Shown here: positions 58,017 to 64,000 of the stretch, one piece after another
Layout of the letters: each line of letters opens with the position of its first letter
Numbering within the stretch: position 1 is the first letter of the stretch
DNA from: Bemisia tabaci
Lineage: Eukaryota > Arthropoda > Insecta > Hemiptera > Aleyrodidae
Assembly (NCBI RefSeq): GCF_918797505.1
Contig: NC_092793.1
Span: 45,496,243 to 45,560,242, forward strand
Direction: 5' to 3'
DNA length: 64,000 nt
The notes under the pieces: generated by a model
The model's database searches: none
Told to the model about the DNA's origin: nothing
Seen by the model: only the letters and a program-made list of their open reading frames with translations
Translations under genes and position numbers: made by a program

Positions 58017-59593
58017 GCTCAATAGTGAGAAATAAACGTTTATAGGTTACATTATAAACAGTAAATGCAAACTTCCTGCTCGCGAAAACATCTTAGTCAA
58101 GACAGGCGGTATTAGGCATCGAAATCAATCTTTTTGTCAAGCTAATATGTAACTAGACCTTAGTTAACTATGACAATCATTTGCTTTCCCTTCCCTCCAA
58201 TTTCCTTTCACAAAATATCGTAATTGTGGAATCAACAATCCTATATAATCGAAAATCGGAATTCAAGGAGTCATAATTAATTTTAGTGTAGAATGTACAG
58301 TGTACATGTGTGATAACTTACTTATAATATTGTAAATCCAAAGTTTTTGAAATATATTTTTCTATCGTACTTAATTATATTCTTCTTTTTTATCTTTGTT
58401 CGTATTATTTGAAAAGTCACATCCACAAGACACAATTAATTTGGGTGTAGGTAATATGATTTTACTGCTGTGTGGGAAACTAGTTAACCTTTTAGAGAAG
58501 GAAATAAATCTCAGGAAATTGTTTTTCATATTTGTGGGGCTAAGACCTAGGACATTAAGTTCATATTAGTAGCCTTACACTAAATTATGACATATTTGAG
58601 TGGATAATTTTCCTCTAGAATCGTGCCTTCGCGAAGAAATTTGGTTCAATCATTTTCATAAGATATCTTTTATTTCAGTGTAGACAGTTAGTTAATTTTT
58701 ATTTTATTCACTTATGTGTTCATCTTTTATGCAAAAAATTCTTCATTATGGAATTATTTTAGTTTGAGCTGATCAAAAATCTTCCCTCCTCACAGGTTTT
58801 GTTTGAAATGGGTGATGCTTAATGGCTGCAGAGAAAACAAATGAATACTTTCGATCCTTTAAAATAAGACAAATTAAAGTCTTAAAATGAATTCAAAGTT
58901 TTTATGTCTATTCAATAATTACAATTTATTTAATTCATAGTAACCCTTAATCACATTAACAGTGAACACTTCGTAGAAAAGAAGAAAATTGTAAATTACC
59001 TAAATCTTAATCAGTCAATAAAATATAATTAAGAGATAATAACTACAGTCCAAAATAATATTTCTAGGATATGGTAATAGTAATACATTTTCGTTCAGTA
59101 TCATGGAACTAGAAAATAAAGATTTAAAAAGAAAATATTCAACAAGACACTCTTCACATAATTTTTAATAAATTTCAATAAACTTTGTGAGCCAGAGAAA
59201 ACACTGGCTATTTTCAGCTAATTGCAGTAGATCTCTCAGTCATTTATCAATAAAATCCGCTTTGCAGCGTCCAAAAATTCAATTCAAGCTCTTAAATTTT
59301 CCAAAGAGATTTTTAGCACAGGTTTTGGAAGAAATGTAGACCCAAGGAGCAACGGTTTTCGAAGCAATTTGATAATTTCATATTATTTGGTGACTAATTG
59401 TTCTTATACTTACCCTAACCCCCCTACAGTCTTACACCTGTATTTTTATTTGGCAAGGAGATAAATCATTAATAAGAAGGTGGGCGGGAGGCAGAGAGAA
59501 AGAAGGAATAATACTTGTCGTGGTGAAAATGAAATGAAAATTTGAGATCACCTTAGCTGTTAATAGAGAGAACGTACTCTAGGAAGGACCAGA
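58017..59593. other. AT-rich sequence between the convergent genes
   Basis: No coding region. On the minus strand GCCAAATAAAAATAC near 59,446 is a possible poly(A) signal for gene 2. A possible short last exon of gene 2 (acceptor TCTATTAACAG, then CTA AGG TGA at 59,556-59,548) lies here and would make a 58-nt intron. It is a guess. Confidence 0.35.
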
Positions 59594-60619
59594 TCAAAAA
59601 AGATAGGAACCTACCCTGCTGCCACGAGCATCTGAGCCCGAGTTAAAAGTCGTGGGCTGTTGGAAGGGGTCACAGGTCTGGCGCTTACAAATCTGGAAAA
59701 TCTCTAGAAATGGGTCTTGCGGCTCGGGAGAAATGTCCTCTCCAACCCCACGCACGATTTCCAGGCTCGCAAAGTCCAGCTCCGAGCAGTTGGGCTCATA
59801 GCCAGTCTCATCAGACTCTTGCGGCTCAGGAGAGACGAGGAAGTCGAACTCCTCGAGAACCTTCTTCGCCCGACTATCACCAACGCTATCTGCCGGCGGT
59901 GCTTCGGAGTAGTCTCCGTCCAGAACCGTCACCGACTCATAGTCGAGCACGGAGGGTGAGTGAACCTCGAAGGCCGGGAGCCGGGGGAATTCCGGAGGCG
60001 CCCCCTCGTAGACGAACCCCTCCAATTTCCTCGCGGAGAGATGCTCCCTCTGAACGGCCCTGGAAGGGGTGGGCGGAGGAGGGTGACGGAACGGTGGAGC
60101 GCGGTGGTTGGATGGTGGGGTGTTCCACTCATTCTCCTGACGCAAAGCGAGGAGATAGCCCGGGCCCTTGGGTAAGGTCGGCGGCGAGGGCAGAGGCAGA
60201 GGCGTCGGCGGGGGTGGAGGCCGGAATTGCTTCGAGGGCGTCGCCGTCACCATCGGCTGTATGGAGGAGCCCTCTCCGAAGAGGGCTAATTTCTGGTCGT
60301 AGAGTTGGTTCTCCTGGTAAAGTTCAGCGTGCTTGCTGCGGTGGAACTGGATGAGTTCGCGGAGTTCGGGGAGGGCTTGAAGCGCCTCCTTCCGGACCTT
60401 AACGTAGCGGCCTTTGCGTTGGGTCGAGGGTGGGCTCGGCGCTGGAGCAGGCAGGAGAGGCTGCAGAGTGGGCTCCACCGTCATCCGCGGTCGCTTCGGC
60501 AGGGCGTCGTCCTTGTTCTTCTTGACTATGAGCAGAATGCACTTCTTCTTCGGCTCGTCCGGGGAGCTACTCTCGTCTATCGGCGGATCTTCTTCCCGCA
60601 GGCTCGAACTGTACTCCAC
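59594..60619 (-). CDS. Gene 2 exon B: proline-rich part
   Basis: The acceptor GGAACTATTCCACCAG ends at 60,620 on the minus strand, and the exon opens VEYSSSLREEDPP. It reads open for 335 codons to GSR, where GTAGGT at 59,614 could be a donor. Without splicing it reads six more residues to TGA at 59,594. It is GC-rich at third positions, unlike the flanks. The opposite-strand frames are Arg/Gly shadows. Content: PAPAPSPPST, PPPPPTPLPLPSPP and PPPPTPSRA tracts, one helix, and two SPEPQ motifs in an acidic C-terminal third. Confidence 0.75.
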   Translation of the reverse strand: MEYSSSLREEDPPIDESSSPDEPKKKCILLIVKKNKDDALPKRPRMTVEPTLQPLLPAPAPSPPSTQRKGRYVKVRKEALQALPELRELIQFHRSKHAELYQENQLYDQKLALFGEGSSIQPMVTATPSKQFRPPPPPTPLPLPSPPTLPKGPGYLLALRQENEWNTPPSNHRAPPFRHPPPPTPSRAVQREHLSARKLEGFVYEGAPPEFPRLPAFEVHSPSVLDYESVTVLDGDYSEAPPADSVGDSRAKKVLEEFDFLVSPEPQESDETGYEPNCSELDFASLEIVRGVGEDISPEPQDPFLEIFQICKRQTCDPFQQPTTFNSGSDARGSRVGSYLF

Positions 60620-63612
60620 CTGGTGGAATAGTTCCAAAATCAAATTAATGCCCGCCGCTATTAAAAACGTATCGATAGTGACACTGAAAAAAAAACCGCG
60701 GTTTTCGTTTGCGGCGTTTCGAAATCTCCGCTTCCCAAGTAGTCTTGATTGTTAAAGTTTAACTTTTCAAAAATGAAAAAAAAAATTGTTTAATCGCACA
60801 GATTGGAAAACCCCCCGTTCTCCTTATTCTGTCCTAGAAATCACTCATATCGATACGGAACATAATGGTTTCAGGACATTCCGTCAGCGATTTTTTGTCT
60901 GCGCACCACCTGTTTTGTCTAGTAGTTTACGTTCACTTGTAAAATAAGCAACAGTGATGTGGTCCAAGTGTTATATTTTAGTCCGAATGTAAAATTATAT
61001 TGCCAATATCGAAATGAGCAAATTGAGAGGGATTGAGGTGTTTTTACGGTAATTCATTTTTTAAATGAAATGTTACTTTCTTCTTTTGATTTATCTTTTC
61101 AAATTGTCATTCGTGAATATTTGGTTTTATTTCTATCCTAAAAATTTTCAACACAAAATAAACCTTATATATACACTTTTCCCCGTTTTTTTCTCTTCTT
61201 TTTTTCCTTTTTTAAATGAAAATAGTACTTCATTCAAAGAACATTTTTTAAAACTTGGCAAATATTTGTAAACCCTTTTCAAAGCGAAAGCATTGATATC
61301 AACCCCAATGAGCCGTAATTGTGTTGAAGGATCTATACAAAAATGAATAAAAGAGGAAAATAACCAAGGAACACGCAATGTTTGGTTTTAGCCCATTTGT
61401 ACATCGATCTTTTAGAGTCAAGTTTGTCCGATTTTGAGCATTTGGTTGCGCATACACCATGTTGCAGCACAGTAACAGCACAAAATATAAAAGAAAATAT
61501 TTAAGTGCTTTGGGAATCATTAAATTTGACACGGAACCACCTTACAAAACGCATTATGCTTTCCTTTAATACATGTTTTTTCCCCATCAAATTAAATGAG
61601 AATAATTCATGCACGGTGTGCAAACATTTCAAAATCATGAGCTGAAAAATGCTGACTCCACGAGTTTAAATATTAGAATCAAACAGAAGCGGCGCGGCGC
61701 GGCGTGCGTGCTGCCAGCGCGTAATGCGCACAGGCCCCTACAAACCTAAGGGGATACTTCACGCATTACGCAATGCTTGAAGTATCCACTTAGGTTTGTA
61801 GGCGTTGGCCGCCCGCCCGCCGTGCCGCAGTGTACCACGGCGCCTCAAGCAACTATTTCACAACAGAAGTGTTACACAGTATCATACGAAATTGAAGGCG
61901 CTCCAACGTATTAAGAATGACAGGCATCCTTTATGATTTTTGCAAAATAAAATAAGACTTTACGGTACAAGAAGAGAGTCCAAAAACTCACCAAGTTCTA
62001 GTATCCGTATTTAATAACGTTTCGCATAATTTTTGAATTTCATTAGAGAAAAAAGTGACTCAATTTAGGCAGAAACATTCTTGAGTATGCCATTAAGAAG
62101 ATTTTATTTTGAAACAAGAATGAAATAGCTAAATAAAAGCGGGCTTTTGTTCGATGTGAGTGATGTGAATATTTTCTATAGTGGACCAATTAACTTTGGT
62201 TCACAATTAGTAGGTGGACCAAAACTCTTCTGCCGGAAAAACGCGCGGACATAAACTACTAGAAAAAACAGACGCACGGACAAAAAATTGTCGTTGAAAT
62301 GTCCTATAACTAACATAATATGTACTGAAAAATATCGATGGCCGAAGTGCGAAACCACGTATTTCCATCGAGATGTTTCAATTTTTGTCATACTTTAATT
62401 TTCTGGAGAGAAACAAGCTAACGTCATAACTTGTTTACATAAAATGTTCTGCCAACAGATGAGTATATTCAAGGAAGGTTTCAAGAAATTATGTTGACCA
62501 GTTTTGAAAAAGAAAAAATAATAAAGAATAACAGGGCGTCTACAACGTCGCAAACGGAGACACGTGGTTTCGCACGGAATGGCCATATGCCACGGTTCGA
62601 ATTAATTTTTAACATGCCTCGAATTGATCCATGTTCGAGTAAAGCTGTTTTAATCTACGAGCGCATCGTCTAAATTAAACGGAACTCTATTGAAAAATGT
62701 TTTACAGCCTCCTTCATAACATTTCTGAAGTTCGTATTAGTTAAACAACGCGCTTGGTGTACAAAATGTCGTGGTATGATGATAAACACGCGATTTTGGC
62801 TAAAACACGCCTTCAAGCCTATGCTTAGGCAACCTTCAGTAGGTACCTAGCAAGAGTCGTATTGCCCAAATCATGGTATTTTTGTAAATTGCTTAGATGT
62901 AACTTGTGCTTCATAGGTAATTGCCAGGTAATGGAGGGGGTCCAAAAACGGCTCTCATCACTGCACCTTCATTGGCAAGTACATTCATCAAACTCGCGAC
63001 GACAGAAATGCGATGTCAAAATTTAATAAGAATGACGATTGCCCGAAAACGTACGAAGCTAATCGATGCGATTTATCGCGAGTCAAAACGACCAATACTG
63101 CTGTTCTAAGGACAAACGCCGTATGGGAATTCAAGAGTCGTCAAATTTCCTCGGATAAAACACTTATTTTCGAGGAATATCATGCAAATTTGTCCTTGAA
63201 ATTTTCAGACATTTTAAAGCAAATTGCAAAAAAAATTCTCTGAAAAATAGTCACAATTTTCCCGATAAATACGTTTTTCAACGAAGGAAATAAGACAACG
63301 TCTGAAGGCTCACGGCAGAAAAATCCTCCAACTATCGAATCACTTCGTCTGCATATCCTTTCTTTCAATGTAGGTTGCCAAATCTGCGAGTAAAATCGGA
63401 TTTTTAGAAACTGAAAAGGAATTTGGAAGAAAGTACATATAAAGGACAGAAGATACCTTGCGGATGATCTGGACGGTTTTGACAGGGCGACCACGGGAAC
63501 CTCCTCTGCTTCCACGCCCACGTGCTGGTCTGGAGCGGGCTGATCCAATCCGTCCAGGAACTCTCAGATCTCTATGCATGACACCGTTGGTAGCAGCTCC
63601 TCTCCAGGCCAT
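59594..63612 (-). CDS. Gene 2: RGG-start, proline-rich protein, two coding exons
   Basis: Exon A (63,612-63,457, 52 codons) and exon B (60,619 to the TGA at 59,594, or to a donor after 59,615) join phase 0 to phase 0 across a 2.8-kb intron, about 387-394 residues. Residues 24-41 are Arg/Gly/Ser-rich (RGRGSRGGSRGR), typical of RNA-binding or flexible basic tails. Residues 55-75 are acidic, followed by KKKCILLIVKK. Residues 128-168 are a predicted helix (KEALQALPELRELIQFHRSK...YQENQLYDQKLALF), possibly coiled coil. Pro-rich tracts flank it, and the motif SPEPQ occurs twice near the C terminus. I recognise no enzyme domain. A cytoplasmic or nuclear scaffold-type role is only a guess. Confidence 0.7.
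61687..61832. mobile_element. GC-rich foldback with near-perfect central hairpin
   Basis: At the centre CCTACAAACCTAAG (61,737-61,750) pairs with CTTAGGTTTGTAGG (61,789-61,802). Inside, GGGATACTTCA pairs with TGAAGTATCC, and CGCATTACGCAATGC is itself nearly palindromic. The outer arms AAGCGGCGCGGCGCGGCG and, inverted, CACTGCGGCACGGCGGGCG match loosely. It is CpG-rich against an AT-rich intron. Confidence 0.7.
62335..62588. mobile_element. Family B MITE in gene 2 intron
   Basis: It starts TCGATGGCCGAAGTGCGAAA after a TA, and its right end keeps TCGCAAACGGAGACACGTGGTTTCGCAC before becoming eroded (GGAATGGCCATATG). The interior AAACAAGCTAACGTCA and AAGAAATTATGTTGACCAG matches the family. Confidence 0.8.
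63098..63318. mobile_element. Family A MITE in gene 2 intron
   Basis: The left end CTGCTGTTCTAAGGACAAAC leads to CGCCGTATGG and GTCAAATTTCCTCGG. The right end (ACGTCTGAAGGCTCACGGCAG) has lost about 25 bases of its inverted repeat. It ends about 140 bases from the exon A donor. Confidence 0.75.
63457..63612 (-). CDS. Gene 2 exon A: start and RGG-like segment
   Basis: The ATG at 63,612 (context GGAAATGG) is preceded in frame by TGA, so it is the first usable start. The 5' UTR part of the exon runs to 63,660, where an acceptor CTGTTTTCAG marks an upstream non-coding exon. The exon encodes MAWRGAATNGVMHRDL, then ARSRPARGRGSRGGSRGR, then VKTVQIIRK before the donor GTATCT at 63,456. Phase 0 at the end matches exon B. 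Confidence 0.7.
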
Positions 63613-63660
63613 TTCCAATCAACTGTTCCCACGGGGGATTTTTAGATGGCTCTTTTGAAT

Positions 63661-64000
63661 CTGAAAACAGAAAAATCCTTTCTTACTATAAATTCCAGAG
63701 GCTCTAGATTGGAATCATAAACCTACTATAATAGAAACAAAAGATACTTTTCAAAGCGCGATGTTGCCAAGTAGTTTGAGCAATGACAGATTTGAGCGAC
63801 GCAAGAATTTAAAACTGAACTTTGAGGAAATTCGCATAATTCCAGCAAAAGTTTGTCAGGAACATTAAAGCATTAGTCCTGTCAATTTGACCCGGCTTAT
63901 TGGGATCTTCAGGGGTAAGTAGTCGTAAAAAAAAGAAAAAAAAAGATTAATAGATAAATAAATTCTGAGACACGACACAACTCTCGCCAAAATACCAATT
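63661..64000. other. Sequence upstream of gene 2 exon A
   Basis: On the minus strand this is an intron of the 5' UTR that ends in the acceptor at 63,661. It is AT-rich and I see no exon or promoter element. The upstream non-coding exon probably lies beyond the window. Confidence 0.35.

Larger units (their letters stand above)
60620..63456 (-). other. Gene 2 intron with several MITEs
   Basis: The intron holds a family B fragment at about 60,666-60,740 (next to a CACTGAAAAAAAA word), a GC-rich foldback (61,687-61,832), a family B MITE (62,335-62,588) and a family A MITE (63,098-63,318). AT-rich frames around 61,065-61,532 are not supported as genes. Confidence 0.5.

Noticed and set aside
59710..60354. 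214-codon plus-strand frame opposite gene 2 exon B
   Set aside because: Shadow of the GC-rich minus exon, low-complexity Arg/Ser/Pro; no splice framework on the plus strand.

Overview
The window looks like arthropod, probably insect, nuclear DNA. It is AT-rich, with spliced genes that use GT..AG introns and a very dense load of short inverted-repeat DNA elements, foldbacks and a decayed LINE. Several repeat families remind me of whitefly (Bemisia tabaci, Hemiptera) genomic sequence. That impression is from memory and cannot be verified here. I see no bacterial, viral, CRISPR or rRNA signature.

Positions 1-48,600 are essentially a gene desert. I could not support any conserved protein there except the reverse transcriptase relic of a 5'-truncated LINE (20,552-23,355, minus). 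The desert holds at least 20 non-autonomous elements: 8-bp-TSD hAT-like MITEs (2,499-2,677 and 33,272-33,435), a TA-inserting MITE family (8,169, 12,071, 24,008, 62,335), a 'CTGCCGTGCTAAGG' MITE family (28,030, 41,250, 43,762, 63,098), and a set of elements with A-rich ends and microrepeat interiors (9,084, 44,807, 46,235, 47,316). It also holds near-perfect hairpins (42,352 and, inside a later intron, 61,737), a tRNA-derived SINE head (10,931-11,002) and two large inverted duplications (15,800-17,413 and 19,827-24,516). The 19.8-24.5 kb structure is nested: a young palindrome carries a LINE in one arm and a MITE in the other, and each insertion's empty site survives in the opposite arm.

Positions 48,649-64,000 carry two convergent spliced genes. 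Gene 1 (plus) has four visible coding exons (48,649-54,531). They give 441 residues of a probably secreted protein: a hydrophobic leader, an amphipathic helix-rich part with Lys-Gly repeats, and a long Pro/Tyr/Ser/His-rich tail. Its first, Met-containing exon was not found with confidence. Gene 2 (minus) has a first coding exon at 63,612-63,457 (52 residues, RGG-like) and a 1-kb second exon at 60,619-59,594 or 59,615 (Pro-rich, with one predicted helix). Both sites flanking its 2.8-kb intron are phase 0. I do not recognise either protein by name. The roughly 5 kb between the two stop codons holds 3' UTR-like AT-rich sequence, a 53-nt T tract and a foldback element.

I found no clear multi-gene novel system. 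The most unusual items are the A-rich-ended elements with unrelated microrepeat interiors, the nested palindrome with internal empty-site controls, the palindrome carrying an intron-like ORF, and an inverted-repeat element flanked by a 14-16 bp direct repeat.
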